Shown: positions 36,884-50,069, numbered from the stretch's first letter. The stretch: 64,000 nucleotides of DNA from Ochrobactrum sp. Q0168 (GCF_016427605.1 NZ_JAELXQ010000001.1:250860-314859), one strand, 5' to 3'. Numbers and translations are program-made. The notes: generated from the letters alone by a model not told the origin.

Positions 36884-38101
36884 TCAGCGCAACATCAGAA
36901 CACGGCATGATGCGCCCGCATCCGCTGCCGGGGCATTTTCATCGCGAATGAGCAATGCATCGGAACCGACGAGCGCCGTCAGCATGGACGAATCCTGTAC
37001 CGGAAATGGTATCGCCAGCAGTGTTCCATCGCTTTGCGATTCGACCGTTGCGCGCACAAAATCGCGGCGATGGTCATTGGCAGGCATCGCCAGACCGAGC
37101 TTCGCGGGGCGGATATCCGCCGCCAGACCGGTGCCTGCCAGCTTTGCAATAAGCGGGCGCACAAAGACCAGACTGCAAACGAGGCTCGAAACAGGGTTGC
37201 CGGGGAGGCCGATCACATGAACGGTTTTGCCGTTGACCGTCTTGCGTCCATACATGAGCGGCTTCCCGGGGCGCATGGCGATTTTCCAAAAATCCAGCTC
37301 GACATCGCAATTGCGCAGAGCGCCATGCACGTAGTCGCGATCACCAACCGAGGCGCCGCCGATGGTCACCAGCACGTCGATGCCTCTGTCGAGTGCGGCG
37401 GCGATTGCCGCTTCGATTTGTGCCGGATCATCCGGGATGATGCCCATGTCTTCAGGCTTGCCACCCGCACGCCGCACAATTTCGGCAATGCCGACACTGT
37501 TGGAGGCGACAATCTGGTCCGGGCCAGGCGTGGCGCCGGGCGGCACGAGTTCATCGCCAGTCGCCAATATCGAGACACGCGGCTTGGAAAACACATCGAG
37601 CGTTGGATTGCCGCTCGCAGCAGCCAGCGACAGCGCCGGAGCGTCCAGTTCTCGACCGACTGGTATGACGGTATTGCCCTGCGCAAAATCGAGGCCTGCC
37701 CGGCGGATATGGCGTCCCGGTTCCAGGCCTTCCCGAATGGTCAGCTGATCGCCGGACCGTTCGGTATGTTCCTGAATGACAACCGTATCGGCTGCTTCAG
37801 GCATCGGCGCGCCGGTGAAGATGCGCACAGCTTGCCCGGGCTGTAACGTGCCTTCGAAGCGTTTGCCCGCAGCGGATTCACCGATAAGGGTCAATTGAAG
37901 CGGATATGCGATTTTTTCAGGAGCAATCAGCGCATAGCCATCCATGGCAGAGCAATCGAAAGGTGGCTGCAGGAAACGGGCCTCAACGGCGCGGGCTACA
38001 ACGCGCCCGCCTGCTTCACTCAGTGCAACAGTTTCAAGGCCATGCGGTTCTGCGGAGGAGAGTATACGCGCCAGAGCATCTTCGACCGGGAGAAGGGACA
38101 T
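36884..38101 (-). CDS. moeA: Molybdopterin molybdotransferase MoeA
   Basis: MoeA inserts molybdate into adenylylated molybdopterin. The 405-residue product has the four-domain pattern: opening LLPVEDALARILSSAEP, PPFDCSAMDGYALIA near 50, RIFTGAPMPEAADTVVIQE at about 95, VSILATGDELVPPG at about 180, and VTIGGASVGDRDYVHGAL with GLPGNPVSSLVCSLVFVRPL in the MoCF fold. It follows moaC by 36 bases in the trpC-moaC-moeA run typical of rhizobia. Confidence 0.95.
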   Translation of the reverse strand: MSLLPVEDALARILSSAEPHGLETVALSEAGGRVVARAVEARFLQPPFDCSAMDGYALIAPEKIAYPLQLTLIGESAAGKRFEGTLQPGQAVRIFTGAPMPEAADTVVIQEHTERSGDQLTIREGLEPGRHIRRAGLDFAQGNTVIPVGRELDAPALSLAAASGNPTLDVFSKPRVSILATGDELVPPGATPGPDQIVASNSVGIAEIVRRAGGKPEDMGIIPDDPAQIEAAIAAALDRGIDVLVTIGGASVGDRDYVHGALRNCDVELDFWKIAMRPGKPLMYGRKTVNGKTVHVIGLPGNPVSSLVCSLVFVRPLIAKLAGTGLAADIRPAKLGLAMPANDHRRDFVRATVESQSDGTLLAIPFPVQDSSMLTALVGSDALLIRDENAPAADAGASCRVLMLR

Positions 38102-38137
38102 CGTATTTCCTCTCGAACTCAGTTTTGCCGAAACGCT

Positions 38138-38623
38138 TCAGGCCTTCCAGTCGCCGGACCTGCCGCCGCTCTTTTCCACAACGCGAATATTGCCGATTTC
38201 CATATGGCGATCGACAGCCTTGGCCATGTCATAGATTGTCAGGCACGTCACCGAAACAGCTGTCAGAGCTTCCATTTCCACGCCGGTGCGGCCCTTGAGC
38301 TTTGCGAGCGCGCGCACGCGCAAGCCCGGCAGAGCGTGGTCAGGCGCGATATCCACCGCAACCTTGGTCAGCATCAGCGGATGGCAAAGCGGAATGAGGT
38401 CGGCGGTCCTTTTTGCAGCCATGATGCCTGCAAGCCGCGCCGTGCCGATCACATCGCCCTTGGCAGCATCGCCCGCCAGAATGAGCGCCAGCGTTTCCGG
38501 TTGCATGGTCACGCTGCCTTCGGCAACGGCCTGGCGCTCGGTCTCGTCCTTGGAGCCGACATCCACCATATTGGCAGCGCCAGTCTGATCGAGATGGGTG
38601 AGCTTGGCCGTGTCCGAGGTCAT
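38138..38623 (-). CDS. moaC: Cyclic pyranopterin monophosphate synthase MoaC
   Basis: MoaC, with MoaA, converts GTP to cyclic pyranopterin monophosphate, the first step of molybdenum cofactor synthesis. The 161 residues show [38 protein letters not shown] and [20 protein letters not shown], all core motifs including the catalytic Lys and His. It begins four bases after the trpC stop, so it is in the trp-mo operon. moaA is not in this window. Confidence 0.96.
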   Translation of the reverse strand: MTSDTAKLTHLDQTGAANMVDVGSKDETERQAVAEGSVTMQPETLALILAGDAAKGDVIGTARLAGIMAAKRTADLIPLCHPLMLTKVAVDIAPDHALPGLRVRALAKLKGRTGVEMEALTAVSVTCLTIYDMAKAVDRHMEIGNIRVVEKSGGRSGDWKA

Positions 38624-38627
38624 GACA

Positions 38628-39428
38628 TCACGCCTTGCCGGTCAGAAGCTCGCGCGTGGCGGCAGCAACGTCGTCCTTGCGCATCAGGCTTTCGCCGATC
38701 AGGAACGTGCCGATGCCGAATTTCTCCAACCGCAGGCAATCTTCGTGGGTAAAGACGCCGCTTTCCCCAACCAGCAGGCGGTCGGCAGGAGCCATTTTTG
38801 CGAGACGTTCCGAAACCGTGAGGCTGACTTCGAATGTGCGCAGATTGCGATTGTTGACACCCAGAAGGCGCGAGGAAAGCTTGAGCGCACGTTCCATCTC
38901 GGCCTCGTCATGCACTTCGATGAGCGCATCCATGCCTAGTTCGAAGGCGGTTTCTTCCAGCGCCTTGGCCAGATCGTCATCCACGCTTGCCAGAATGATC
39001 AGAATGCAGTCAGCGCCCCAGCTGCGCGCCTCATAGACCTGATAGGTATCGAACAGGAAATCCTTACGCAAAGCGGGCAGGTTGCAAGCATCACGCGCCG
39101 CCGTCAGGAATTCCGGCGCGCCCTGAAAGGATGGCGTATCGGTCAGAACCGAAAGGCAGGCAGCGCCGCCGTCTTCATAGGCCTTTGCCAGCGCTGGCGG
39201 GTTGAAATCCGGACGAATCAGTCCTTGGGACGGGCTGGCCTTCTTGATCTCTGCGATCAGGGCGAATTTGTCGGCTGCGCGCTTGGCTTCGAGCGCCTTG
39301 AGAAAGCCGCGTGGTGCGGTCTGATCCTTGGCGCGGGCCTTCAGGTCTTCGACCGTGTGACGCGCCTTGGCGGCAGCGATTTCCTCGCGCTTATAGACTT
39401 CGATCTTGCGGAGAATATCGGTGGACAT
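38628..39428 (-). CDS. trpC: Indole-3-glycerol phosphate synthase
   Basis: TrpC closes the indole ring in tryptophan synthesis. The 266-residue TIM barrel has the catalytic Lys region [20 protein letters not shown], then [37 protein letters not shown] and [15 protein letters not shown] near the C-terminal half. It lies 16 bases after trpD and leads into moaC. Here TrpC is a single-domain enzyme, not fused with TrpF. Confidence 0.97.
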   Translation of the reverse strand: MSTDILRKIEVYKREEIAAAKARHTVEDLKARAKDQTAPRGFLKALEAKRAADKFALIAEIKKASPSQGLIRPDFNPPALAKAYEDGGAACLSVLTDTPSFQGAPEFLTAARDACNLPALRKDFLFDTYQVYEARSWGADCILIILASVDDDLAKALEETAFELGMDALIEVHDEAEMERALKLSSRLLGVNNRNLRTFEVSLTVSERLAKMAPADRLLVGESGVFTHEDCLRLEKFGIGTFLIGESLMRKDDVAAATRELLTGKA

Positions 39429-39444
39429 GGTGCGCTTCCTCTCG

Positions 39445-40464
39445 TCAGACTGTCTTGTCGTTGGAGACAGCGATTACTTTTTGCAGAACGGCCAAAGCCG
39501 CGCCACTATCGATGGAATGGGCGGCCTGAGCGATGCCGTCCTTCAAATCTTCGCCCTTGCCCGCGATCACGAGCGCTGCGGCGGAATTGAGAAGCACGAT
39601 GTCGCGATAGGCGTTCTTTGCGCCTTCCAAAACGGCGAGCAGCGCCTTGGCATTCTCGGCAGCGTCGCCGCCTTTCAATTCTTCCGGCTTGCAGCGGCGC
39701 AAGCCCACTTCTTCAGGCGTGATTTCGAATGTGCGGACGGTGCCGTTTTCCAGCGCTGCGATCTGCGTGGTGCCAGCGGTGGTCATCTCATCGAGACCGT
39801 CGCCATAGACGACCCAGACGGATTCCATGCCGAGTTCGTTCAGCACATGGGCAAGAGGCTCAACCCATTGCGCCGAAAAAACGCCCAGAAGCTGGCGCTT
39901 CACGCTTGCCGGATTGGCGAGCGGTCCGAGCAGATTGAAGATCGTACGGGTTCCAAGCTCCACGCGGGATGGGCCGACATGGCGCATGGCGGAATGGTGC
40001 ATCGGCGCGAACATGAATCCGAGACCCGCTTCCCGTGCGCTGCGGCCAATAGTTTCTGCGTCCGCTTCAATATTGACGCCGAGAGCGGCAAGCGTGTCTG
40101 CGGCACCAGAGCGGGACGACAGCGCGCGGTTCCCGTGCTTGGCGACCGGTACGCCAGCGCCAGCCACCACAAAGGCCGAGCAGGACGATACATTGTAGGA
40201 ACCGGATTGATCGCCGCCCGTGCCGACAATGTCGATGGCGTTTGAAGGGGCCACGACCGGCAACATGCGTGACCGCATGGAAGCGACCGCGCCGACGATT
40301 TCCGGCACGGTTTCGCCACGCACGCGTAAAGCCATCAGAAAGCCGCCGATCTGCGAAGGCGTTGCCTGACCGGACATCATGATGTCGAACGCGGCTTTCG
40401 AATCCTCTTGGCTCAGTGGTTCGCCGGAGGCCGCTTTCGCGATGTATGGTTTCAGATCAGCCAT
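39445..40464 (-). CDS. trpD: Anthranilate phosphoribosyltransferase
   Basis: TrpD joins anthranilate and PRPP. The 339 residues have the family marks [20 protein letters not shown] with the PRPP loop, [20 protein letters not shown] and [20 protein letters not shown]. It is a free-standing TrpD without a glutamine amidotransferase domain. It follows ppiD at 47 bases and precedes trpC at 16. The operon is ppiD-trpD-trpC-moaC-moeA. Confidence 0.97.
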   Translation of the reverse strand: MADLKPYIAKAASGEPLSQEDSKAAFDIMMSGQATPSQIGGFLMALRVRGETVPEIVGAVASMRSRMLPVVAPSNAIDIVGTGGDQSGSYNVSSCSAFVVAGAGVPVAKHGNRALSSRSGAADTLAALGVNIEADAETIGRSAREAGLGFMFAPMHHSAMRHVGPSRVELGTRTIFNLLGPLANPASVKRQLLGVFSAQWVEPLAHVLNELGMESVWVVYGDGLDEMTTAGTTQIAALENGTVRTFEITPEEVGLRRCKPEELKGGDAAENAKALLAVLEGAKNAYRDIVLLNSAAALVIAGKGEDLKDGIAQAAHSIDSGAALAVLQKVIAVSNDKTV

Positions 40465-40511
40465 TGTCTTTCTGCCGCTTGTTTATTTCGATTGCCGGCG
40501 TTCAGTGGAAC

Positions 40512-42398
40512 TTAGAACGCAAGTGCATTGTTGATGACGGTCTGGTTGATCTTCACCGGATACTGCTTCTGCAATTCGCCAACCATCTGTTCCAGCACAT
40601 CGTCGGAAAGGGCGGTGGCCAGATAGTTGCGCTGCTGCTCAGGAATGGTGTCCGGACCAGCGCTGGCGGGTTCGGTCACTTCCGTCACCTTAAAGAGAAT
40701 CTGTGCGTCATCGGAAGGCGCTGCCGCCGTGCCGGTGAAACCGTTCGGGCCGCGGAAAATCTGCGCTGCCGCAGCCGTGCCGATATCGGCATCGTTCGTG
40801 GAACGGGTGACGCCGCGCTTGGTCTGCTTTTCAAGAGCAAGCTCCGAAGCAATCGCATCGAGCGTCGCGCCGCCATCGAGACGCTTCTTCAGGTCTTCCA
40901 GACGCTGATTGAGGCGCTTAACGGCTTCCTCACCCTTCCATGCCGCCACAACCTTGTCCTTGACTTCATCGAGGGTGCGGTCGCGGGCAGGGGTGACGCC
41001 ATCAATCTGATACCAAAGGTAGCCGACATTGCCCATGGTCAGCGCGTCATTGTCAAAGCCCTGTTCCGCCTGGAAAGCAGCGGCCAGAAGCGCCTGTCCG
41101 TTCGGAAGTTCAACCGGCTTGCCGGATGGATCGTTGCCTTCGGCATCGACTGCATCGACGGTGACGGTCTTGAGGCTCAGGCCCTTGGCGACATCGGCCA
41201 TCGACGCGCCGTCCGAGCGCTGCTGTTCATAGGAATCGTGGATGCCGCTAATGCTGCTTGCCGCGATATTGTTGGCAAGGGTCGTGCGGATTTCTGCTTC
41301 GACTTCCGAGAGCGGCTTGACATGCGCCGGGTCGATCTTGGTAACGCGGAGAATAACGGGACCGAAACCGCCTTTGACGACGGGGCTTACGCCGTTTTCC
41401 GCGAGCGCAAAGGCTGCGTCGGCGATGGTCTGGTCGGGAATAGCGCTTTTCTCGAAAGTGCCGAGCTTCAGATCGTCTTCGGTCTTGCCCTGTTCCTCGC
41501 CGATGTCGAGGAAGCTTGTGCCAGCGGCGATCTTTTCCTGCGCTGCATTGGCAGCAGCTTCATCCGCAAAGCTGATCTGCTCGATGGTCCGCTGTTCAAC
41601 CGTGCTGTAGCGAGCCTTGTTTTTCTCGTAATATTCGCTGATTTCGTCCTGCGTCACGGCAACCGGATCGGCAATATCGGCGGGCTCCAGCTTGACATAG
41701 CTGATCTTGCGGGATTCAGGCGCCTTATACTCATCCTTGTGCGCGTCGAAATAGGCCTTGACGACGTCATCCGCCGGGGCAGGGATCGCGTCTGCTTTTT
41801 CCACAGGAATGGTGATGTAGTCGACGCTGCGGCTTTCGCCCTGATAAAGTGCCAGCGCCTTGAGCATGGCGTCGGGCATCTTGATGCCGTCGGTCGCTGC
41901 TTCGACCATTTGCTGGCGACGGGCAACCTTGGCGCGATTTTCGAGATAATCCTGGGCGCGAATGCCGGACTGGCGCAAAACCGCATCGAACTGCGCGCGG
42001 CTGAAGTTGCCGCTGGCGTCCTGGAATGCCGGATCTTCCGCCGTCAGGCGGGCAATGCCGTCTTTCGACAGGCCGAGCTGCATGTTGCGCGCGCCTTCGT
42101 CAAGCACGACACCGGCGGCAAGCTGCGCCAGCACCTGGTTTTCAACGCCGATGGATTTTGCCTGCTCGCGCGTCAGACGCTGACGGAACTGCTGCGACAG
42201 GCGCATGACCTGCTGCTCATAAGCGAAGCGATAATCAGTCGCACTCACTTCCGAGCCGCCTGCTGTCAGCGCGGCATTGCCTGTCATGCCACTGCGGAAG
42301 ACATCCGCGATGCCCCAGATGCCGAAGCTCAGGACGAGCACACCAAGCAGAAGCTTGGCTATCCAGGATTGAGCGGCAGAGCGCAGGCTGTCGAGCAT
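40512..42398 (-). CDS. ppiD: Periplasmic peptidyl-prolyl isomerase/chaperone PpiD
   Basis: PpiD is an inner-membrane-anchored periplasmic folding factor near the Sec translocon. The 628 residues begin MLDSLRSAAQSWIAKLLLGV with one membrane helix at about 13-34, followed by a SurA_N-like chaperone region, a parvulin domain in the middle (about 270-380, YSTVEQRTIEQISFADEAAA to FGPVILRVTKIDP) and a helical C-terminal part. The length is typical of PpiD. Being first of the trp run is usual for Rhizobiales as I recall. Divergent from tpiA. Confidence 0.92.
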   Translation of the reverse strand: MLDSLRSAAQSWIAKLLLGVLVLSFGIWGIADVFRSGMTGNAALTAGGSEVSATDYRFAYEQQVMRLSQQFRQRLTREQAKSIGVENQVLAQLAAGVVLDEGARNMQLGLSKDGIARLTAEDPAFQDASGNFSRAQFDAVLRQSGIRAQDYLENRAKVARRQQMVEAATDGIKMPDAMLKALALYQGESRSVDYITIPVEKADAIPAPADDVVKAYFDAHKDEYKAPESRKISYVKLEPADIADPVAVTQDEISEYYEKNKARYSTVEQRTIEQISFADEAAANAAQEKIAAGTSFLDIGEEQGKTEDDLKLGTFEKSAIPDQTIADAAFALAENGVSPVVKGGFGPVILRVTKIDPAHVKPLSEVEAEIRTTLANNIAASSISGIHDSYEQQRSDGASMADVAKGLSLKTVTVDAVDAEGNDPSGKPVELPNGQALLAAAFQAEQGFDNDALTMGNVGYLWYQIDGVTPARDRTLDEVKDKVVAAWKGEEAVKRLNQRLEDLKKRLDGGATLDAIASELALEKQTKRGVTRSTNDADIGTAAAAQIFRGPNGFTGTAAAPSDDAQILFKVTEVTEPASAGPDTIPEQQRNYLATALSDDVLEQMVGELQKQYPVKINQTVINNALAF

Positions 42399-42621
42399 GG
42401 GAAACCCTTCGATTATGAAAAAAGCTCGGCTTTGGTTGAGTTGAGCCAGTCATTGAATTGAACCGTTCAGGGGATAACCCCAAGCAAGCCCCATATGCAA
42501 GGTCTCATTGAGGCTCCGCAACCAAGAACATTTGCATTGCGACACGAATATGCTTAGTCAGTGGCAAAATTCGGCGCGACCATGTGTTGCGCCTGCCATT
42601 TAAAAAGGCGAGGAGAATACA

Positions 42622-43389
42622 ATGACTCCGGGTATCCGTCCGTTGGTCGCTGGCAACTGGAAGATGAATGGAACGGGAGAATCTCTCACCGAGCTGCGCG
42701 CGATTGCAGCCGGTTTGAGCTCCGATTTCGGCAGGAAGCTCGATGCGGTGATTTGCGTGCCTGCCACTTTGTTGTCGCGCGCTGCTGAAACACTCTCTGG
42801 AGAAACCACCGTCGGCCTTGGCGGGCAGGACAGTCATTTCAAGACTTCCGGCGCGCATACCGGCGATATTTCGGCAGAAATGCTGAAAGAAGCAGGTGCA
42901 AGCCATGTCATCATCGGCCATTCCGAACGCCGTACCGATCACCGTGAAACCAACGATATCGTGAAGGCAAAGACCGAAGCCGCGTGGGCCGCCGGTCTTG
43001 TGACCATCGTTTGCGTTGGTGAAACGGCTGACGAGCGCCAGGGCGAGCGCACGCTGGAGGTCATCGGCTCGCAGCTTGCAGGTTCCCTGCCGGATGGCGT
43101 GACCGCCGAAAACACCATCATTGCCTATGAGCCTGTATGGGCCATCGGCACGGGCCTGACGCCAACGGTGCAGGACGTTCGCGCGGCACATGCCTTCATG
43201 CGTGAGCAGCTGACCGAGCGTTTCGGCGCAAAGGGCGCGCATCTGCGTCTTCTCTATGGCGGTTCGGTCAAGCCGTCCAACGCCACTGAACTGCTCGGGA
43301 TTGCCGATGTCGACGGGGCGCTTGTTGGCGGTGCGAGCTTGAAGGCGACCGACTTCCTCGCCATATGCGAGACCTACCGCAATCTTTAA
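42622..43389 (+). CDS. tpiA: Triosephosphate isomerase
   Basis: TpiA interconverts dihydroxyacetone phosphate and glyceraldehyde 3-phosphate. The 255-residue barrel has the N-terminal Asn-Trp-Lys ([13 protein letters not shown]), the catalytic His in [15 protein letters not shown] and the catalytic Glu in [17 protein letters not shown], and [13 protein letters not shown] near the end. AGGAG precedes the ATG. Rhizobia often have two TpiA genes (tpiA and tpiB); this is the classic one. secG follows after 160 bases. Confidence 0.96.
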   Translation: MTPGIRPLVAGNWKMNGTGESLTELRAIAAGLSSDFGRKLDAVICVPATLLSRAAETLSGETTVGLGGQDSHFKTSGAHTGDISAEMLKEAGASHVIIGHSERRTDHRETNDIVKAKTEAAWAAGLVTIVCVGETADERQGERTLEVIGSQLAGSLPDGVTAENTIIAYEPVWAIGTGLTPTVQDVRAAHAFMREQLTERFGAKGAHLRLLYGGSVKPSNATELLGIADVDGALVGGASLKATDFLAICETYRNL

Positions 43390-43549
43390 GCGGCGCCTTG
43401 CCCTGACGCGCTTCTATCTTGGGCGGCGGGGCTTGGATTATCGCGCAATAGCGTGTAAAGAGCCGCATCTATTCTATCGTGCAGTCTGGACATGGTCATG
43501 TGATGTGTCCTGGAACTGCTTTAGTTCAGGGACGTAAAGACCGTTACCC

Positions 43550-44014
43550 ATGCAAACCGTACTCATTGTCATTCATTTGTTGATCGTGCTGGCGCTTGTC
43601 GGCGTTGTGCTTATCCAGCGCTCTGAGGGCGGCGGCCTTGGCATTGGCGGCGGTTCTGGCTTCATGACGGCGCGGGGTGCCGCCAATGCGCTCACCCGTA
43701 CGACTGCCATTCTGGCAATCGGCTTTTTCGCGACGTCGCTGATCCTCGGCATCATGGCGCGTTATGGCGAGCGCCCAACCGATATTCTGAACCGTATTCC
43801 GGCAGCATCCGGCAGTCAGACGGCTCCGGCAGGCGGCAATGGCGCTGGCGGCGGAATTCTCAATCAGCTTGGCGGCGAGTCTTCGCGTACCAACACGAAT
43901 GAGACCGCACCTGCTGCACCGGGCGCTGCTCCCGCCGCTCCGACGGGAACCACAGCGCCGCAGGCACCGGCGACACCGGAAGCTCCAGCCAACCCGGTAC
44001 CAAGCTCGCAGTAA
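43550..44014 (+). CDS. secG: Preprotein translocase subunit SecG
   Basis: SecG is the small helper of the SecYEG channel. The 154-residue product has two membrane helices (about residues 2-20 and 55-75) separated by the typical loop RSEGGGLGIGGGSGFMTARG, then a long Ala/Pro/Thr-rich cytoplasmic tail common in rhizobial SecG. The tail has low complexity. A good terminator follows at 44042. Confidence 0.93.
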   Translation: MQTVLIVIHLLIVLALVGVVLIQRSEGGGLGIGGGSGFMTARGAANALTRTTAILAIGFFATSLILGIMARYGERPTDILNRIPAASGSQTAPAGGNGAGGGILNQLGGESSRTNTNETAPAAPGAAPAAPTGTTAPQAPATPEAPANPVPSSQ

Positions 44015-44041
44015 AAAGAGCTCATGGAATCAAGTGATTGT

Positions 44042-44074
44042 GAAACCGGCCCAATGGGCCGGTTTTCTTTTTGT
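44042..44074 (+). terminator. Rho-independent terminator after secG
   Basis: GAAACCGGCCC and GGGCCGGTTTT pair around an AAT loop and are followed by CTTTTTGTT. Confidence 0.9.
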
Positions 44075-44245
44075 TAACCATCGAATTGCAAAGTGTTGCA
44101 AGCAGGCAATAGGCTTTCACGAATCGCACTGCACAACCGCTGCAACGAATTGAGTCGTTCCTGCGTTTACAGTATGGAAAGCGAAAGCTGGGCCGCAAAT
44201 GCGGCAGCTATTTTCCGCTTGTGCTTGGATTTTCGGGAACTGATC

Positions 44246-44947
44246 ATGTTTTCACGTCGTATTCTTTTGGCTGGCATTGCGAGCCTTTGCGTTGGAGTTT
44301 CCGCGCCGGCTTTTGCCGCTTCGCCGGTCAGTGCCGAGGCGCAGCTGAATGAAGCTGCTGCCGCGAATGTGCAGCAGGTTGCGCTGTCGAGCGATGCTAA
44401 GGCCAATCCGGACAAGCCCAAGAAGAAGAAAAAGAGCGCGTCCAGCGGCAATGCCGGTGTGAAGGCCAACAAGTACAATATCGATCCGAAGTTCCGCGCG
44501 CAGGAAGTGGCCTTCACAGGCTACAAGCCGGGTACCATCGTGATCGACCCGAAGCAGCGTTTTCTCTACTATGTGGAAACCTCGACGACGGCGCGCCGCT
44601 ATGGCATCGCGGTTGGCAAGCAGGGCCTTGAATTCAAGGGTTCCGCAACGATCAACGCCAAGCGTGAATGGCCGCGCTGGATTCCGACCAAGGAAATGGT
44701 CGAACGTGATCCGGGTCATTATGGCCGCTTCAAGAACGGCATGGATGGCGGCCCAGGCAACCCGCTCGGCTCGCGCGCCATGTATCTGTTCCAGGGCAAC
44801 AAGGACACCTATGTCCGTATTCATGGCACGGTTCAGCCGTGGACCATCGGCAGCTCCGCTTCGAACGGCTGCTTCCGCATGATCAATGAAGACGTCATGG
44901 ATCTCTACGAGCGTGTCGGCCTCGGAACCGAAGTCGTCGTTCTCTAA
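44246..44947 (+). CDS. L,D-transpeptidase (YkuD domain)
   Basis: This enzyme forms L,D-crosslinks in peptidoglycan or ties proteins to it. The 233-residue precursor has a signal peptide (MFSRRILLAGIASLCVG, cut near AFAAS at about residue 24) and a Lys-rich linker (PDKPKKKKKSASSG). The YkuD domain spans about residues 95-233 with the catalytic HGTVQPWTIGSSASNGCFRM (His and Cys in the S-X-G-C-F-R box). The ATG at 44246 follows GGGAA. A longer open frame from 44093 would bury the signal and is rejected. Rhizobia have many such paralogues; which role this one has is unknown. Confidence 0.93.
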   Translation: MFSRRILLAGIASLCVGVSAPAFAASPVSAEAQLNEAAAANVQQVALSSDAKANPDKPKKKKKSASSGNAGVKANKYNIDPKFRAQEVAFTGYKPGTIVIDPKQRFLYYVETSTTARRYGIAVGKQGLEFKGSATINAKREWPRWIPTKEMVERDPGHYGRFKNGMDGGPGNPLGSRAMYLFQGNKDTYVRIHGTVQPWTIGSSASNGCFRMINEDVMDLYERVGLGTEVVVL

Positions 44948-44969
44948 TCCATATTGACGAACAGAAAAA

Positions 44970-44999
44970 TGGCCGGGCTTCAGGGCCCGGTTTTCTTTT
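44970..44999 (+). terminator. Rho-independent terminator after L,D-transpeptidase gene
   Basis: CCGGGC pairs with GCCCGG over six bases, followed by TTTTCTTTT. Confidence 0.75.
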
Positions 45000-45210
45000 G
45001 GCCATTGTATCCATGGCGCTGCGCCTCGGTTGAGGCCTTATCTGTGGATTGCGGGCTTCGGCATGGAAATATCAGGCAGGGGCCGTTAAGACGGTTCCAT
45101 GTATTCGCCCGGAGGTCGTGCTCCGGGCATGTTCAGGTGTATAGCGTTTACATTCGTCCAATACGCCGAGGGGCTTGTGTTGCTCTCTAAACGTTCCGTT
45201 TTGGGGTGGC

Positions 45211-45303
45211 ATGTCTGTGTTCAACAATGATTACCGCATCGCTTCGGTGAAAAATCACTCCGAGGCGCATTTTTTTGTGGCGGAATCAATTAAGAAAGTC
45301 TAA
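45211..45303 (+). CDS. Small ORF (30 residues) just ahead of pyrG
   Basis: ATG 45211 opens a 30-codon frame ending with TAA at 45301-45303, twelve bases before the pyrG start. GGGGTGG about two to eight bases upstream is a strong ribosome binding site candidate. The product, beginning MSVFNNDYRIASVKNHSEAH, is soluble and unlike anything I know. It may be an upstream leader peptide that tunes pyrG translation by coupling, or a real small protein. Unproven. Confidence 0.35.
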   Translation: MSVFNNDYRIASVKNHSEAHFFVAESIKKV

Positions 45304-46944
<1,641 letters not shown>

Positions 46945-46950
46945 AACTCT

Positions 46951-46978
46951 AACGCGCCTTTCGGGGCGCGTTTCTTTT
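46951..46978 (+). terminator. Rho-independent terminator after pyrG
   Basis: AACGCGCC pairs with GGCGCGTT around a six-base loop; TTCTTTT follows. Confidence 0.85.
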
Positions 46979-47062
46979 CGGCTTTCAGGCTGTGGTCTTG
47001 TTTTCCACTCACCTTTACGCCAGATAAAGTGCCCGTCAGGCATTCAGTATCGAGGTCAAGTT

Positions 47063-47896
47063 ATGGCGACTGCTAATTCATCCGTAAAAATCGGAAACGT
47101 AACTTTTTCAAACAGTGCGCCATTTGCCCTGATTGCTGGCCCCTGCCAGATGGAAACGCGTGAACACGCTTTCGATATGGCAGGCCGCCTTAAGGAAATG
47201 ACCGATAAACTCGGCATTGGTCTCGTCTACAAGTCCAGCTTCGACAAGGCCAACCGCACATCGCTGAAGGCAGAACGCGGCATCGGTCTGGAAAAGGCGC
47301 TGGAGGTCTTTGCCGATCTGAAAAAGGAATTCGGCTTTCCGGTTCTGACCGATATCCACACCGAAGAACAATGCGCCGCAGTCGCGCCCGTTGTCGATGT
47401 GCTTCAGATTCCGGCTTTCCTTTGCCGTCAGACCGATCTCTTGATCGCCGCCGCAAAGACGGGTCGCGCGGTCAACGTCAAGAAGGGCCAGTTCCTGGCG
47501 CCGTGGGACATGAAGAATGTTCTGGCCAAGATCACCGAAAGCGGCAATCTCAATGTGCTCGCGACCGAGCGGGGCGTGTCTTTCGGTTACAATACTTTGG
47601 TGTCCGACATGCGTTCGCTGCCGATCATGGCTGCTCTGGGCGCACCGGTGGTATTCGACGCAACCCATTCGGTGCAGCAGCCGGGCGGGCAGGGCGGTTC
47701 GTCCGGCGGACAGCGCGAATTTGTTGAAACACTGGCTCGCGCAGCAGTCGCTGTCGGCGTGGCCGGTCTCTTCATTGAAACCCATCAGGATCCCGACAAT
47801 GCGCCGTCGGACGGACCAAACATGGTGCCGATCGACAAGATGCCCGCATTGCTGGAAAAGCTCGTGGCGTTCGACCGGATTGCCAAGGGACTTTAG
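47063..47896 (+). CDS. kdsA: 2-dehydro-3-deoxyphosphooctonate aldolase (KDO 8-P synthase)
   Basis: KdsA condenses arabinose 5-phosphate with phosphoenolpyruvate to KDO 8-P, a precursor of the LPS inner core. The 277-residue barrel has [40 protein letters not shown], the stretch [14 protein letters not shown] and [25 protein letters not shown] precedes the ATG. Its TAG stop lies inside the first bases of a palindromic repeat at 47895. Eno, which makes PEP, follows. Confidence 0.97.
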   Translation: MATANSSVKIGNVTFSNSAPFALIAGPCQMETREHAFDMAGRLKEMTDKLGIGLVYKSSFDKANRTSLKAERGIGLEKALEVFADLKKEFGFPVLTDIHTEEQCAAVAPVVDVLQIPAFLCRQTDLLIAAAKTGRAVNVKKGQFLAPWDMKNVLAKITESGNLNVLATERGVSFGYNTLVSDMRSLPIMAALGAPVVFDATHSVQQPGGQGGSSGGQREFVETLARAAVAVGVAGLFIETHQDPDNAPSDGPNMVPIDKMPALLEKLVAFDRIAKGL

Positions 47897-48041
47897 TGTC
47901 TGTTCCAAAAGCCGCCATGCCGGGCTGCAAATGGCAATTTCTGCGCTTACCTAGGCTCACATACCCAAATGTACGGCTCAAGCTCCGGCTCTCGAAATCA
48001 CCATTTTCTCCGCTGCCTGCCGTCTTTTTGATTCAGACACT
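47895..48041. repeat. Bru-RS-like imperfect palindrome (MITE-like)
   Basis: The element starts AGTGTCTG and ends CAGACACT, its exact inverse. The arms stay loosely inverted inward (CAAAA near 47906 against TTTTTG near 48025; AAATGGCAATTTC near 47930 against GAAATCACCATTT near 47995). A CCTAGG core lies near the centre. Size and layout resemble Brucella Bru-RS elements, non-coding sequences that IS711 often enters at YTAR. The first bases overlap the kdsA stop. Family assignment is from memory. Confidence 0.55.
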
Positions 48042-48062
48042 CGGAATTCAAAGCGAATTGTG

Positions 48063-49452
<1,390 letters not shown>

Positions 49453-49474
49453 TCAAAACCTGAAGCAATTGATG

Positions 49475-49503
49475 AAAGGCGGGCCCTGTGCCCGCCTTTT
49501 TCG
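49475..49503 (+). terminator. Rho-independent terminator after eno
   Basis: AAAGGCGGGC and GCCCGCCTTT pair perfectly around CCTGT, followed by TTTC. Confidence 0.92.
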
Positions 49504-49688
49504 TTGCCCGTGAGGGCGCATAGAGACATGTCATCTAGTCTCGGTTTTGACTCCGCTTATATATATTGATATCAATGTTATTGTCTTTGCCATGTGCTCG
49601 CCCTGAACGGGGAGCAATATGGCAGACATGGAGCGGCTCAATCCCGTATTGCCCGAGCCGTTGGGGGGAAACCAAAGGGAGAGAGAAA

Positions 49689-50042
49689 ATGGCTTATATT
49701 GAAGGTTTCGTCGTCGCCGTTCCGAAAGCGAACAAGGAAATCTATCGCAAACATGCAGCGACCGCTGCCGAACTGTTCAAGGAGTTCGGCGTTACGCGCA
49801 TGGTCGAGGCATGGGGGGATGACGTCCCCGATGGCAAGGTGACTGACTTCCGCCGGGCCGTGCAGGCAGCGGATGACGAGGAGGTAGTTTTCTCCTGGTT
49901 CGAATATCCCGACAAAGCCACGCGCGATGCGGCCAATCAGAAGATGATGAGCGATCCACGCATGGCGGCAATGGGCAGCGAAATGCCATTCGATGGCAAG
50001 CGCATGATCATGGGCGGGTTCTCAACGATTCTCGATGTGTGA
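49689..50042 (+). CDS. DUF1428 family protein
   Basis: This 117-residue soluble protein belongs by pattern to DUF1428 (dimeric alpha-beta barrel fold). Marks are YIEGFVVAVPKANKEIYRKH, EAWGDDVPDGKVTDFRRAV, FSWFEYPDKATRDAANQKMM and the ending PFDGKRMIMGGFSTILDV. Function unknown; the fold is shared with ABM monooxygenases. The ATG at 49689 follows AGGGAGAG; the frame open to 49566 is not supported. It stands alone between terminators, so it has its own promoter. Gene islands like this vary between relatives. Confidence 0.85.
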   Translation: MAYIEGFVVAVPKANKEIYRKHAATAAELFKEFGVTRMVEAWGDDVPDGKVTDFRRAVQAADDEEVVFSWFEYPDKATRDAANQKMMSDPRMAAMGSEMPFDGKRMIMGGFSTILDV

Positions 50043-50069
50043 TCGTTTGAGCGCTTGGCGATGAATATA

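Noticed and set aside
40416..42461. 681-codon open frame on the plus strand opposite ppiD
   Set aside because: It is antisense to a clearly recognised ppiD with a parvulin domain. Its protein has no family marks. Long antisense frames are normal in GC-rich DNA of this codon use.
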